DNA of 64,000 bases, taken from contig JANJTV010000085.1 of NCBI GenBank assembly GCA_024710905.1, forward strand, positions 62,001 through 126,000, read 5' to 3'. The position numbers and the translations under genes are program-made. The DNA is from Anaerolineales bacterium. GTDB taxonomy: Bacteria; Chloroflexota; Anaerolineae; Anaerolineales; Villigracilaceae. Numbering within the stretch: the stretch's first letter is position 1; the number at the start of each line of letters is the position of its first letter. This document shows, piece after piece, positions 1 to 9,415 of this stretch. The notes beneath the pieces were generated by a model. It was not told the DNA's origin and ran no database searches. It worked only from the letters and a program-made list of their open reading frames with translations.

Positions 1-14
1 ATCACAAGGTTTGC

Positions 15-1088
15 TTACTCGTCATCATCCAGACCGGCAGAAAGGCGGTCGGCCTCATCGCGGGTCGAGAGTTCTTCAATGAAGATATCAATATCGCCAT
101 TCATCACCACCGGCAGGTTGTGGGATGAAATACCAATGCGATGGTCGGTGACGCGGCTTTGCGGGTAATTGTAGGTGCGGATTTTTTCCGAACGTTCGCC
201 TGTGCCGACTTGCGAACGACGCTCGGCTTCCAACTCGTTGCGGCGCTTTAGTTCTTCCATTTCGAAGAGCCGGGCACGCAGGATGCTCATGGCACGCATT
301 TTGTTCTGCAACTGTGAGCGTTCGTCCTGGCAGGTGACGACCATGCCGGTCGGCTTGTGATGCAGGCGCACCGCGGTGGAGTTCTTCTGCACGTTCTGGC
401 CGCCCGCGCCTGCCGAACGATAGACTTCTACCTCAATATCTGAATCGGGGATGTGGATTTCAACATCATCTACTTCAGCCAGTACAGCCACGGTGGCCGT
501 GGATGTATGGATGCGCCCCTGTGATTCGGTGGCCGGGACGCGCTGGACGCGATGTACACCCGACTCATACTTGAGTTTGGAGTATGCGCCGTGTCCTTTG
601 ATTTCAAAGGTGATTTCCTTGTAGCCGCCGATGCCAATCTCATTGGCAGACATGATCTCTGATTTCCAACGTTGGCGCTCGGCGTAGAGCGTATACATGC
701 GGAAGAGGTCGGCTGCAAACAGGGCCGCCTCGTCGCCACCCGTCCCGGCGCGGATTTCGACGATTACGTTCTTGTCGTCACGCGGGTCTTTGGGTACGAG
801 CATACCCTTGAGTTGATCTTCCAGGGCGGGGATTTTCCCTTCCAGTTCGGCAATTTCCAACTCGGCCAGCCCGCGCATTTCTTCATCTGTTTCGGTTTCC
901 AGCATGGAGCGGGCTTCTTCCAACCGTTTCATGGCCTGGCGGTATTCGCGGGCTTTTTCCACCAGTTGTTCCAGGTCGCTGCGTTCCTTGTTGAGTTCGG
1001 CAGCGCGCTGGTAGTCGTTGCCCACTTCCATGAGCTGCTGGTTGATTTCATCAAAACGTTCTTCAATTCCTGCTAATTTGTCGAGCAT
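15..1088 (-). CDS. prfA: Peptide chain release factor 1
   Basis: Class I release factor of 357 aa that recognises UAA and UAG in the ribosomal A site and triggers peptidyl-tRNA hydrolysis. The catalytic GGQ lies at residues 229-231 (context [12 protein letters not shown]), and the RF1 stop-codon reading motif PAT is at residues 185-187 ([13 protein letters not shown]); RF2 would carry SPF there. The length is normal for RF1 and the protein is complete. A strong terminator hairpin at 1121-1144 separates it from the upstream uvrC operon, so it probably has its own promoter in the short AT-rich gap. The usual partner prmC, which methylates the GGQ glutamine, is not seen, though it could lie just beyond the left edge. 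Confidence 0.97.
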   Translation of the reverse strand: MLDKLAGIEERFDEINQQLMEVGNDYQRAAELNKERSDLEQLVEKAREYRQAMKRLEEARSMLETETDEEMRGLAELEIAELEGKIPALEDQLKGMLVPKDPRDDKNVIVEIRAGTGGDEAALFAADLFRMYTLYAERQRWKSEIMSANEIGIGGYKEITFEIKGHGAYSKLKYESGVHRVQRVPATESQGRIHTSTATVAVLAEVDDVEIHIPDSDIEVEVYRSAGAGGQNVQKNSTAVRLHHKPTGMVVTCQDERSQLQNKMRAMSILRARLFEMEELKRRNELEAERRSQVGTGERSEKIRTYNYPQSRVTDHRIGISSHNLPVVMNGDIDIFIEELSTRDEADRLSAGLDDDE

Positions 1089-1115
1089 ACAACCACATTC
1101 CTTAAATGAATATTC

Positions 1116-1144
1116 GCAAAAAGGCGCGGCATGCGCCGCGCCTT
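1116..1144 (-). terminator. Rho-independent terminator after the uvrC operon
   Basis: A perfect 10-bp stem (1121-1130 with 1135-1144) with a 4-base loop is followed on the minus strand by five T. It lies between the 48-aa membrane protein gene and prfA, so it should end uvrC operon transcripts. Confidence 0.85.
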
Positions 1145-1164
1145 CAAATTATACCACCAGCCGG

Positions 1165-1311
1165 TTAGCTGGTGACAAAGGCCGAAAGCACCAGCGAAAG
1201 CACCAGGAGGATGGAAATGGTGAAAAAGATGATACGGTACACCTGTAAACGGCGCTCGTCGCGGCTCGGGCGTTCGGGTTTGGGAGCGTTGCTTTTCACT
1301 TTCTTTGCCAT
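1165..1311 (-). CDS. Small single-pass membrane protein, unknown function
   Basis: This 48-aa reading frame starts MAKKVKSNAPKPERPSRDE. It has a basic N-terminal half of about 24 residues followed by one hydrophobic helix (IIFFTISILLVLSLVLSAF). The frame is open further upstream, but the ATG at 1311 is preferred because upstream codons overlap the response regulator in another frame and look non-coding. It is the last gene of the uvrC-response regulator operon, directly before a terminator. No family is recognised. A tail-anchored or accessory membrane protein is possible, but nothing in the sequence gives a role. Confidence 0.6.
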   Translation of the reverse strand: MAKKVKSNAPKPERPSRDERRLQVYRIIFFTISILLVLSLVLSAFVTS

Positions 1312-1327
1312 GGTCGATTCCTTTCTT

Positions 1328-1705
1328 TTAGCCAGCATGTTTCTGGAAGGCCGCCTGCATGGCCTGCTCCAGTTCGTCAATGCTGACAGGTTTGGTGACA
1401 TACGCGTCTGCGCCCAGATTGAGGGCTTCATCAATCTGGATGTCGGTGGCCTCGGAGGAGAGCATGATTACCGGCAGGTTTTGCAGTTCCGGGCGGCGGC
1501 GTACAAACTCCAGCATCATGATGCCGGTCACCTCGGGCATGTTGATGTCGAGGATTAACAAGTCGGGGCGTTTGCCATCCAGGAATTCGCGCGCGGCTAG
1601 TCGTGGGTGTAAAAAATGACGCGCTTCGCCATCCAGCAGTTTCAGCATCAGCGTGACTGCCCGCGCCATTTCCTCGTCATCGTCCACGATCCAGATTTGT
1701 TTCAT
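1328..1705 (-). CDS. Stand-alone response regulator receiver protein
   Basis: A 125-aa CheY-like receiver domain with no output domain. The acidic pocket is at D8-D10 (IVDDDEE), the phospho-acceptor is D53 (LLILDINMPEVTG), the conserved Ser/Thr position falls at S83-S84 (VIMLSSEA), and the conserved lysine is K105 (YVTKPVS). It overlaps the end of uvrC by four bases (ATGA), so the two are translationally coupled. No histidine kinase is adjacent. It may act by protein-protein interaction downstream of an unlinked kinase. Receiver identity is certain; the partner is unknown. Confidence 0.93.
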   Translation of the reverse strand: MKQIWIVDDDEEMARAVTLMLKLLDGEARHFLHPRLAAREFLDGKRPDLLILDINMPEVTGIMMLEFVRRRPELQNLPVIMLSSEATDIQIDEALNLGADAYVTKPVSIDELEQAMQAAFQKHAG

Positions 1706-3576
1706 TCCAGGTGCGCCCGAATGGATTGCGCCACTGCCAGGGTAATGCCTTTTACCTGCATCAATTCCTCCGGCGAGGCGTCCCTAATCTTATCCACATC
1801 ACCAAAATGTTTCAAGAGGGCCTTTCGGCGCTCCGGCCCCACGCCGGGGATGCTGTCCAACTGGCTGGCCAGCCCCTGTTTCGAGCGGCGTTTGCGGTGG
1901 GCGGTAATGCCAAAGCGATGCGCCTCGTCGCGGATGCGCTGCACCAGGTACAGGCCCTGGCTGTTGCGTTGCAGCATCAGCCCGTCTGATTTATGCGGGA
2001 AGAAGATTTCCTCCTCGCGTTTGGCCAGGCCCACCACCGGCACTTTCCCGGCCAGCCCGGCTTCCTCGAGCACTTTGACGGCCCGCCCCAGCTGGCCTTT
2101 GCCACCATCGATGATGACCAGGTCTGGCAGCACAGAAAAAGATTCGTCGGGCTTGCCACCCGGGGCTTTATCCGCCGTTTCCTGGGCTGAGTGCCACCTG
2201 CGGAAGCGCCGCGTGAGCATCTCTTCCATGCTGGCGAAGTCATCCGGCGCGCCAATCGAGGTGCTGTCGATGTTGAATTTCCGGTACAGGCGCTTGGCAG
2301 GCACGCCCTGTTCAAAGACAATCATTGCGCCAACGGTCGCCACGCCCTGCGTATGCGAAACGTCATAACACTCAATGCGGTTGGGCGGCGCGGGCAGGTT
2401 GAGAGCGGATTGTAGTTCGGCCAGGGCCATTTCCTGTTTGTGGCTGTCGGCCTGCCACTGGGCGCGCAGGGCGGTCAGGGTTTCGCTGGCGTTCTCGGCG
2501 GCCATTTGCACCAGTTCGTGCGGCTGCCCTTCCTTCGGGACGAACATTTCCACTTTTTTGCCACCCCGCTTCGAGCGCAGCCATTGCGAGACAATGCGTG
2601 CTTCTTCGATCTCTTCCGGCAGGAAGACCTGCTCGGGCACGTTAGCCGCTTCGGTATAAAACTGCTGGATGAACTGGGCGATGACTTCCGAGTCGGCGGT
2701 GTCTTCGGTACCTTCCAGGATGAAATATTCCCGGCCAATCAACTTGCCGCCGCGAATAAAGAAGATCTGCACACAGGCTTCGCCGTCGGCGCGGGCCATG
2801 GCCACCACGTCTGAATCCAGGTAGTCGCTGGCGAAAACCACTTTCTGGCGTTCGACAATGGTCTGGATGGCTTTTAACTTGTCGCGTGTGGCGGCCGCTT
2901 TTTCGTACCGCAGCTCCTCGGCAGCCCGCTCCATTTCCGCTTGCAGGCGGGCTACCACGTCTTCCGAATGGCCTTCAAGGAAGGACATCAGGTCGGCGAT
3001 CATCTGCCGGTAGCCTTCCTGGTTGATTACGCCGATGCAGGGCGCTGCGCACAGTTTAATGTCGTAGTACAGGCAGGCGCGTTTGTCTTGGCCGGTGATC
3101 TCGCGGTCACAGGTCAGGTAGGGGAAGACCTTGCGCAACACATCCAGCGTCTGGTACACGGCCCAAGCGGAGGTGTATGGACCGAAGTAACGTGAACCAT
3201 CCTCGACCATCTGGCGCGTTACCGTGACTTTTGGGTAGGATTCGTGCCAGTGAACCTTAATGTAGGGGTAGCGCTTGTCGTCCTTGAGCCGCACGTTATA
3301 TTTTGGCCGGTGGCGCTTGATCAGGTTCATTTCGAGGATCAAGGCTTCCAGTTCCGAGCCGACCACGATCCATTCCAGATCGCGGATGTCACGCACCAGG
3401 CGGCGGGTTTTGTTGTCGTGGCTGCTGTCGGCGTGGAAGTACGACCGGACGCGGTTCTTTAGGCTGATGGCCTTGCCGACGTAGATAATCTTCCCGTCGC
3501 TGTCTTTCATTAAGTAGCAGCCGGGTTTGGATGGCAGGGTTTTCAGGATTCCCTGGATATGCTCGGAGATTTGCAT
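1702..3576 (-). CDS. uvrC: UvrABC excinuclease subunit C
   Basis: A 624-aa UvrC that makes the 3' and 5' incisions around bulky DNA lesions in nucleotide excision repair. The N-terminal GIY-YIG nuclease domain begins near residue 14 (KPGCYLMKDSDGKIIYVGKA), a UVR helix pair that contacts UvrB lies near residues 200-240, the RNase H-like C-terminal nuclease includes IECYDVSHTQG and LPDLVIIDGGKGQL, and a helix-hairpin-helix pair ends the protein (LDSIPGVGPERRKALL). The length is typical. The start ATG at 3576 is preceded at seven bases by a TAAAAT -10 box, suggesting a leaderless transcript. A response regulator overlaps its 3' end. Confidence 0.97.
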   Translation of the reverse strand: MQISEHIQGILKTLPSKPGCYLMKDSDGKIIYVGKAISLKNRVRSYFHADSSHDNKTRRLVRDIRDLEWIVVGSELEALILEMNLIKRHRPKYNVRLKDDKRYPYIKVHWHESYPKVTVTRQMVEDGSRYFGPYTSAWAVYQTLDVLRKVFPYLTCDREITGQDKRACLYYDIKLCAAPCIGVINQEGYRQMIADLMSFLEGHSEDVVARLQAEMERAAEELRYEKAAATRDKLKAIQTIVERQKVVFASDYLDSDVVAMARADGEACVQIFFIRGGKLIGREYFILEGTEDTADSEVIAQFIQQFYTEAANVPEQVFLPEEIEEARIVSQWLRSKRGGKKVEMFVPKEGQPHELVQMAAENASETLTALRAQWQADSHKQEMALAELQSALNLPAPPNRIECYDVSHTQGVATVGAMIVFEQGVPAKRLYRKFNIDSTSIGAPDDFASMEEMLTRRFRRWHSAQETADKAPGGKPDESFSVLPDLVIIDGGKGQLGRAVKVLEEAGLAGKVPVVGLAKREEEIFFPHKSDGLMLQRNSQGLYLVQRIRDEAHRFGITAHRKRRSKQGLASQLDSIPGVGPERRKALLKHFGDVDKIRDASPEELMQVKGITLAVAQSIRAHLE

Positions 3577-3583
3577 GCCGGTG

Positions 3584-3589
3584 ATTTTA
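3584..3589 (-). promoter_or_regulatory. -10 box of a leaderless uvrC promoter
   Basis: TAAAAT on the minus strand lies 7 bases before the uvrC ATG (3576). This places transcription initiation at or beside the start codon. The -35 region is weak. Confidence 0.5.
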
Positions 3590-3594
3590 ACCTT

Positions 3595-3623
3595 TTCTTG
3601 CGGGTTGTTCCGGGATTTATAAT
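3595..3623 (+). promoter_or_regulatory. Sigma-70-type promoter for the 91-aa membrane protein
   Basis: TTCTTG (3595-3600), a 17-base spacer and TATAAT (3618-3623) precede the gene at 3645. An AGGAG ribosome binding site follows, so this is a conventional leadered transcript divergent from uvrC. Confidence 0.6.
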
Positions 3624-3644
3624 AATGGAAAAGGAGAGTTAATT

Positions 3645-3920
3645 ATGGAAACAGACCCTGCCAGCCTTGACCCCGAAGAACGGATGAACAAATGGTATGC
3701 CCTGTTTTCTGTTGGGTTGGGTGTGCTCAGCCTGTGTGCAGGGTTGATCCCCATTTGTGGTGGGCCGATGGCCCTGGCCGGGATTGGAATGGGTTTGTTT
3801 GGCGTTCGTGCTGAAAACCCCATGCTGGCCCGCATCGGGATTGCGATTTCATCCCTGGGATTTTTGATAACGGTCCTTTATGTGGTTTTGCAGTTGGTGA
3901 ACTTAAGCGCCGGGGAATAA
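3645..3920 (+). CDS. Small membrane protein, unknown function
   Basis: A 91-aa protein with an acidic soluble N-terminus (METDPASLDPEERMNKWYA) and about two to three hydrophobic segments covering residues 18-88, including a glycine-rich stretch (GGPMALAGIGMGLFGVRAE). A consensus ribosome binding site (AGGAGA) lies before the ATG and a good promoter lies upstream. It converges on the kinase gene, with only five bases between the two stop codons. The layout resembles small DUF4190-like membrane proteins, but this is only a resemblance and no function can be assigned. Confidence 0.7.
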   Translation: METDPASLDPEERMNKWYALFSVGLGVLSLCAGLIPICGGPMALAGIGMGLFGVRAENPMLARIGIAISSLGFLITVLYVVLQLVNLSAGE

Positions 3921-3925
3921 TACCC

Positions 3926-6166
3926 TTAGGGGGTGTACTGATAGTCGCTATCGGGACTGGTGTCTTCAGGGGCCGGTGGGGGCATCATCTCCACGCCCAG
4001 CATGAGTGGCATATCAATCATATACCCGGCATGATCTAGTACGGTCAGTACGCCACCCTCGCCCTGAATGGGTTCAATCGATTCGTTGCCATTCAGGTCA
4101 CGTCCGTTTTGCATGCGGTCTGCCAGTGCAGCAGCCTGCCGGATTAATGCGTTGGCTTCCGGGCTGATTGGGTCGTCCAAAATCTGCAGCATTAAATCGC
4201 GCAGTTCGGTGGCCCAGGTTTCCACGTTTTGGGCGGAATCGATGACATGCTGGCCATGAATCTTTACATTCAATGTGGCATCGTTGCTCGACATGGAATA
4301 TTGCGTGTGCGAGATTGTTCCCTGGATATAGCCCTGGTTGCTTCCATTAAATAATAGCCCGTAACCGTCGCCAGGGTCGGCAATCGTGCCATTCGCGTCC
4401 AGGTCACCGTAGCCTTGGCCATTTTTCCCAACCAGTAGGTTATAAATCGACTCGGCATGCAAGCGCACCGTTACGGCATCAGCTTGCTGGTAGGCAGCCA
4501 CCATGGCGCGGATGTGCTCATCCACATGACGGGTTTCGCGTTGCAGGCCAACGATCAGGCCATCTTGGTTGGGGGTGTCAGAGAAAGAAACGAACAGGTG
4601 GCGCATGTGAACCAGGGCGTTTGGTGGGATGCCGGAAGAGTACACCACATTGCCGGATGTGGCTGGGTTGGCGTCCGGCAATGGTTCCAGGGTAATCTCC
4701 AGCCGGTCATAGCGGGCCAGCAGGTTGTTGCCGCCGTTGTCGATATAGGTGATTTCGCCACGTCCGGTTTCGTCGATTTGCAATAGGCCCAGGCTCAGGC
4801 GGGTTTCCTCGCCGGCCAGCCAGGTTTCATATTGCGTCCCGGCCGGGGCGGCCGGTAATCCTTGAGTCACCAAGATGACTTCATCCAAAAAGGCTGCTAC
4901 ATCATAAAAGCGCAACAGGCCATAGGTTTCCATATCGCCTGTGGCAGTTTCGCTCATTGGGTCATTCTCATCATGCTCATTTTGATCTTCTGTGCTGGCC
5001 TGGCTTGCGGAGCTGCTTTGCGATTCGGGGGTACTCTCTGCGGTGGCGCTGGTTGGGGTGGGTTGGGTGGTGAGCGGCAGTGCCGACAGGTTGTTGCCCA
5101 GCACAAAAATTAACGCTGCCAGGATGATTGCTCCGCCCAGCAGGGCCGGGCCAAGCCAGGCAGGTTGTGTTGCAGGGGAGGCGGTTTGTGCGATGGTAGT
5201 GGAGGGTGGCGGTGTGGGCGTAGGTGGAAGGGTATCCCGTTCGTTGAGGTGGGCTGATTGAACGGTGGGCATGGAGCCGGGTTGGGGGGTGCCGGGCTGC
5301 ACGTCAGGCAGGGTCAGCCCGGAAGCATCGAGGAAAGCCCGGGTGAGTTCGCGCCCGCTCTGGTAGCGTTCCTCCGGCTTTTTGGCCAGGGCGCGCATCA
5401 ATACGGTTTGCAGGCTGGCTGGTAAATCTGGCATGGAGGGGGGTGGTTCCTGGATGTGCTTCATCAGCACGCCCATGGTGGTGTCCGCTTCGAACGGAAC
5501 ACGCCCGGAAAGCATTTCGTAGAGCATAATCCCCAGTGCGTACAGGTCGGAGCGGTGATCCACGTGGCTGCCGCTGGCCTGCTCCGGGCTCATGTAGGCT
5601 GGGGTGCCGGCCACAAAACCGGAGGTGGTCTGGGTGCTGCTGTTGGCAATCCGCAACAGGCCAAAATCGGTCAGGATGGATTCAAAATCATCAGGCAGGT
5701 TTTGGCCGGGCGTGATGGTGTTGGAACGGGAGTGTAACAACACATTGGCAGGTTTAATGTCTCTGTGAATTACCCCCTGACCATGAGCATAATCCAGTGC
5801 AGCGCCAACCTGGTGCAGCAACCGACCAATGACGGGCAGGGGGAACCCGCCATTCCGCCCACGCATGTAAGCCCCCAGGCTTGGCCCGTTGATATATTCC
5901 ATGATGATATAGGGCTGGTCGTCGGCAATGTCAAAGTCAAAAATCTGGACAATGTTGGCATGGCGCAGCCCGGCTACGACCTGCGCTTCACGTTCAAAGC
6001 GGGTTTTCAGGCTGGGGTCGTCCTCCAGCAGGGTGCGCATGACCTTGACGGCCACCGGGCGGTGCAGGGTGGTGTGTGTACCTTTATAGACTTCAGCCAT
6101 CCCACCGCGGGCAATCAGGCTTTCTATGATGACTTTGCCGACAGTTTTTCCGATCCAGGCGTTCAT
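3926..6166 (-). CDS. Membrane Ser/Thr protein kinase with an RskA-like extracellular domain
   Basis: A 746-aa transmembrane Hanks-type kinase. The kinase domain fills about residues 5-270 with the glycine loop ARGGMAEVYKG, the catalytic loop VIHRDIKPANVLL and the DFG motif (ILTDFGLLRIA). A Pro/Thr-rich linker leads to one membrane helix near residue 340 (LLGGAIILAALIFVLGNN). The outside part contains a stretch resembling the anti-sigma-K (RskA) C-terminal fold (LPAAPAGTQYETWLAGEE) and an Asp/Asn-rich segment that could bind calcium (DLDANGTIADPGDGYG). PASTA repeats are absent. The start was set at the ATG at 6166 because TATAAT lies exactly six bases upstream; an in-frame ATG at 6181 overlaps that box. 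It is divergent from the cyclase-ATPase gene, which suggests a shared signalling role. Confidence 0.9.
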   Translation of the reverse strand: MNAWIGKTVGKVIIESLIARGGMAEVYKGTHTTLHRPVAVKVMRTLLEDDPSLKTRFEREAQVVAGLRHANIVQIFDFDIADDQPYIIMEYINGPSLGAYMRGRNGGFPLPVIGRLLHQVGAALDYAHGQGVIHRDIKPANVLLHSRSNTITPGQNLPDDFESILTDFGLLRIANSSTQTTSGFVAGTPAYMSPEQASGSHVDHRSDLYALGIMLYEMLSGRVPFEADTTMGVLMKHIQEPPPSMPDLPASLQTVLMRALAKKPEERYQSGRELTRAFLDASGLTLPDVQPGTPQPGSMPTVQSAHLNERDTLPPTPTPPPSTTIAQTASPATQPAWLGPALLGGAIILAALIFVLGNNLSALPLTTQPTPTSATAESTPESQSSSASQASTEDQNEHDENDPMSETATGDMETYGLLRFYDVAAFLDEVILVTQGLPAAPAGTQYETWLAGEETRLSLGLLQIDETGRGEITYIDNGGNNLLARYDRLEITLEPLPDANPATSGNVVYSSGIPPNALVHMRHLFVSFSDTPNQDGLIVGLQRETRHVDEHIRAMVAAYQQADAVTVRLHAESIYNLLVGKNGQGYGDLDANGTIADPGDGYGLLFNGSNQGYIQGTISHTQYSMSSNDATLNVKIHGQHVIDSAQNVETWATELRDLMLQILDDPISPEANALIRQAAALADRMQNGRDLNGNESIEPIQGEGGVLTVLDHAGYMIDMPLMLGVEMMPPPAPEDTSPDSDYQYTP

Positions 6167-6172
6167 GTCAGG

Positions 6173-6178
6173 ATTATA
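6173..6178 (-). promoter_or_regulatory. -10 box of a leaderless kinase promoter
   Basis: TATAAT on the minus strand is six bases before the chosen kinase ATG (6166). This supports that start and a leaderless message. Confidence 0.6.
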
Positions 6179-6213
6179 CAATACACCCCCTGTCTATCAT
6201 GTCACAATTCATG

Positions 6214-6219
6214 TACAAT
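6214..6219 (+). promoter_or_regulatory. -10 box before the first cyclase-ATPase gene
   Basis: TACAAT ends nine bases before the ATG at 6229 and no Shine-Dalgarno sequence is present. The second paralog has the same box at 9402-9407. Confidence 0.55.
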
Positions 6220-6228
6220 CCACGCATC

Positions 6229-9200
6229 ATGGCAACCGAAATTGAGAAGATACAGCAGGCCATTTCCACCCTTGAAGCCCAGCGAAGTGTACTGGGCGAT
6301 GCGGTGGTTGATACGGCCTTGGGGCCATTGCGAGAAAAGCTGCAAAGTCTGCTGGCTGTAGAGGAGAATGATCCGTTTACAGACGATTCGCAGCAGCGTA
6401 AAATCCTAACCGTTTTATTTGCCGACCTGCCCTCGCTGGGTAATCTGGGCGACCGCATGGATGAGGAAGATGCGCAGGGTTTAATGTCGGTGCTCTGGAA
6501 CAGGCTTGACAAGGTCATTCTCGAGCACGGCGGCCGGATTGATAAGCATATGGGCAACGGTATTATGGCCCTGTGGGGTGCCGACTCGGTTGCTGAAGAT
6601 GACCCTGAGCAGGCTGTGCGCGCGGCGCTGGCTTTACAACATACTGTGCGCGACTCACTTCAGGAATTCCCTGAAATCCTTGGCGAAATGGCCCTGCGGG
6701 CTGGTTTGAATACCGGCACTGCCATTGTCGGGCTGGTAGGCACCACCAGCGAATTTACTGCCATGGGAGATACAGTTAACCTGGCGGCGCGCCTTAACCA
6801 GGCCGCCCAACCGGGGCAATTGCTAATTTCGTCGGATACCTTTCGCCGGGTGCGGGGAATTTTCGATGTTACGCCCCAGCCTCCCTTGATGGTTAAGGGC
6901 AAGGCTGAAGCCATCCTTGCCTATTCGGTTGAGCGGGCCAAACCCCGGGCGTTTTATTACCTTTCCCGAGGGGTGGAAGGGGTTGAAACCCACCTGGTGG
7001 GCCGCCAGGTTGAATTGCAGCGCATGCAAGCATATTACCATCGCCTGTTTGCCGAGCCTCGCGCACAGACCCTTATCGTGGTCGGGGATACCGGCCTGGG
7101 AAAAAGCCGCTTGTTGCAGGAATTTTTAGCCTGGACGGATCTTCGCGACGAGGATTACTGGCTCTTCCAGGGCGGATCTTCCCCCTCTATGACAGGCTCC
7201 CCCTATGCGTTCCTCCGTGACCTGTTCGCATTCCGATTTGAAATCCAGGACAACGATGCCCTGGTTGAAGTGCACCGCAAGATGGAAGCCGGTTTTACCC
7301 GCTTCATGCCCGAAGACCGCGAACCTCAGGAAAAGGCGCATATTGTCGGCCAGATGATCGGCTTTGATTTTTCTGCGAGCCCCTACCTGCGTGGCCTGCT
7401 GGATGATCCTCGCCAGCTGCGGAACCTGGGACTTTCTTACCTGGTTCGTTTTTTCCAGTCAGCGGCCAGAATCCACCCGGTCATCCTTCTGTTGGACGAT
7501 GTTCATTGGGCGGATGACGGCTCACTGGATGTCTTGCGCCACCTGTTGCTTACCATTCCCCGGCAAACGCCGTTAATAGCCATGATGATGGCCCGGCCTT
7601 CGTTTTTTGAGCGCCTGCCCGATTGGGATGCGAACCTTCCTGCGCATGAGCGGATCGACCTGAAACCCCTCTCGCGCGATGAAAGCCGTGAAATGGTCCA
7701 GCAGATCCTGCGCCATGTGACGATATTGCCCTCCGCCCTGCGCGAATTAATTGTTGGTGGCGCCGAAGGTAATCCTTTTTACCTGGAAGAACTGGTCAAA
7801 ATGCTGATTGACGGGAGGGTAATCCTGCCGGGCGAAGTGGAATGGACGGTAAACATGGACCGGCTCGATACGGTATCCATCCCGCCAACCCTGGCCGGGG
7901 TATTGCAGGCCCGTCTCGATGCACTTGAATCTTCAGAACGGGCTTCACTGCAACGGGCATCCGTGGTTGGGCGCGTGTTCTGGGATCGCGCCGTGCAGGC
8001 CCTTTCGCCTGAAAAAGAAGCCGAGCGCGAACGGTTAAATGGCTCGTTGCAGGTTTTGCGAAAAAAGGAACTGATTTATGTGAATCCCGACTCCACTTTT
8101 TCCGGTACGCAGGAATATTCTTTCAAACATGCCTTGCTACGAGATGTGACTTATGAAACCCTGCTCAAACGCCAGCGTGTGGAATATCATGCCCGTGCAG
8201 CCGAGTGGCTGAACAGCGTCAGCGGGGAACGGCGCAGCGAATACCTGCCGGTGATTGCCGAACATTATGAAAAAGCGGGCATGCATGACCATGCTGCCCG
8301 CGCCCTGGTAGAAGCCGGGGAGCAGGTGCTGGGTGTGAGCGGTTTCAATGATGCCTTCCGGTTCTTCAGGCAGGCCCTAGCGTATCTACCCAAGAACCAG
8401 CTCAGGGATATCACCTACATCCAGCTGAAGATTGGCGAAATTTTCCTTCGTTCTGGCGAGCTGACCGATGCCCTGAAGTATTCTGAAAACGCCATGCATT
8501 CCTCCAAGGATCTGACCGGCAGTAGTCTGCAGGCCATGTCCATGTACCAGGTGGGCCAGGTGTATGCTGAGATGGGTGACTATGCCCAGGCTGACAAGCT
8601 ATTCTCACAGGCCCTGCCAATGGCGCGCAGCCTGGGGCCGGGCGGGGAGGACATCCTGGCGCGGGTCTTGTTCGGGCTGGGGAACCTGTACTGGCGGCTT
8701 GGAAAATTACAGGAAGCCCATGCGTATTGCCAGGAGAGTTATGAGCTGGCCAAAAAAGTTGGCGAGAATAACACCATGCTGTTGGCGCTCAACCGCCTGG
8801 GTGTCCTGAGTGGTTCGCTGGGTGACCCGGCCACAGAAGAAGCGCTTTACAAGCAGGTGCACAGCCTGGCAGTTTCGCTGGGCAACCGTGAACGGGCCGG
8901 GGTGGCCTTGAACAACCTCGGTGCGTTGGCAGACGAAAAAGGCGAACTGGAAACAGCCCAGCAATATTACCTGCAGGCCATTCACCTGGCGCGCGAGATT
9001 GGCGTGCAGCAATCGCTGGCGCTATATTTAATTAACCTGGCGCATAGCGAGATTCGACTCGGGCAGTTGGATTCCGGGCAGGAACACCTGCGTGAAGGCA
9101 TGGCCCTTGCGCATCATGTTGGTGCGGCCCCTTGGACGTTGACCGCCATTCTGTTTTATGCCCGCCTGAAAGCGGCGCGTGGTGAATATACACCTGCCCT

Positions 9201-9369
9201 GCAAATCCTTGATATGGCAGCCAGCCACCCGGCGTATAGCGCTGACCACCAGCGCCTGGCGGAGCAGATGCGCTCAGAGTGGGAGATTTCGCCCAGGGTA
9301 CTGGAGCAAGCCCGGCTGAGTCCGCCGGTTTCTTTCCGGGCTGTGCTGTCCGAGTTTCTACAGAATTAA
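6229..9369 (+). CDS. Cyclase-like domain / ATPase / TPR regulator (first paralog, probably cyclase-dead)
   Basis: A 1046-aa protein with a short N-terminal coiled region (residues 1-45), a class III nucleotide cyclase homology domain (about 50-225), a STAND/AAA_16-type ATPase with Walker A GDTGLGKSRLL and Walker B ILLLDDVHWADDGS, and a C-terminal array of TPR repeats. In class III cyclases two aspartates bind the catalytic metals. The first is present (LFADLPS), but the second is replaced by asparagine: HMGNGIMALWG here against [11 protein letters not shown] in the next gene. It is therefore probably a sensor or scaffold, not an active cyclase. The start is the ATG at 6229, matching the paralog's N-terminus; the frame is open 30 bases further upstream. 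Confidence 0.9.
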   Translation: MATEIEKIQQAISTLEAQRSVLGDAVVDTALGPLREKLQSLLAVEENDPFTDDSQQRKILTVLFADLPSLGNLGDRMDEEDAQGLMSVLWNRLDKVILEHGGRIDKHMGNGIMALWGADSVAEDDPEQAVRAALALQHTVRDSLQEFPEILGEMALRAGLNTGTAIVGLVGTTSEFTAMGDTVNLAARLNQAAQPGQLLISSDTFRRVRGIFDVTPQPPLMVKGKAEAILAYSVERAKPRAFYYLSRGVEGVETHLVGRQVELQRMQAYYHRLFAEPRAQTLIVVGDTGLGKSRLLQEFLAWTDLRDEDYWLFQGGSSPSMTGSPYAFLRDLFAFRFEIQDNDALVEVHRKMEAGFTRFMPEDREPQEKAHIVGQMIGFDFSASPYLRGLLDDPRQLRNLGLSYLVRFFQSAARIHPVILLLDDVHWADDGSLDVLRHLLLTIPRQTPLIAMMMARPSFFERLPDWDANLPAHERIDLKPLSRDESREMVQQILRHVTILPSALRELIVGGAEGNPFYLEELVKMLIDGRVILPGEVEWTVNMDRLDTVSIPPTLAGVLQARLDALESSERASLQRASVVGRVFWDRAVQALSPEKEAERERLNGSLQVLRKKELIYVNPDSTFSGTQEYSFKHALLRDVTYETLLKRQRVEYHARAAEWLNSVSGERRSEYLPVIAEHYEKAGMHDHAARALVEAGEQVLGVSGFNDAFRFFRQALAYLPKNQLRDITYIQLKIGEIFLRSGELTDALKYSENAMHSSKDLTGSSLQAMSMYQVGQVYAEMGDYAQADKLFSQALPMARSLGPGGEDILARVLFGLGNLYWRLGKLQEAHAYCQESYELAKKVGENNTMLLALNRLGVLSGSLGDPATEEALYKQVHSLAVSLGNRERAGVALNNLGALADEKGELETAQQYYLQAIHLAREIGVQQSLALYLINLAHSEIRLGQLDSGQEHLREGMALAHHVGAAPWTLTAILFYARLKAARGEYTPALQILDMAASHPAYSADHQRLAEQMRSEWEISPRVLEQARLSPPVSFRAVLSEFLQN

Positions 9370-9401
9370 TCCCACCTTGCCACAAAATAACTGAATACCT
9401 G

Positions 9402-9407
9402 TACAAT
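9402..9407 (+). promoter_or_regulatory. -10 box before the second cyclase-ATPase gene
   Basis: TACAAT ends eight bases before the ATG at 9416, with a TTGCCA (9377-9382) as a possible -35 at a long 19-base spacing. No ribosome binding site is visible. Confidence 0.5.
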
Positions 9408-9415
9408 ACCAGCCT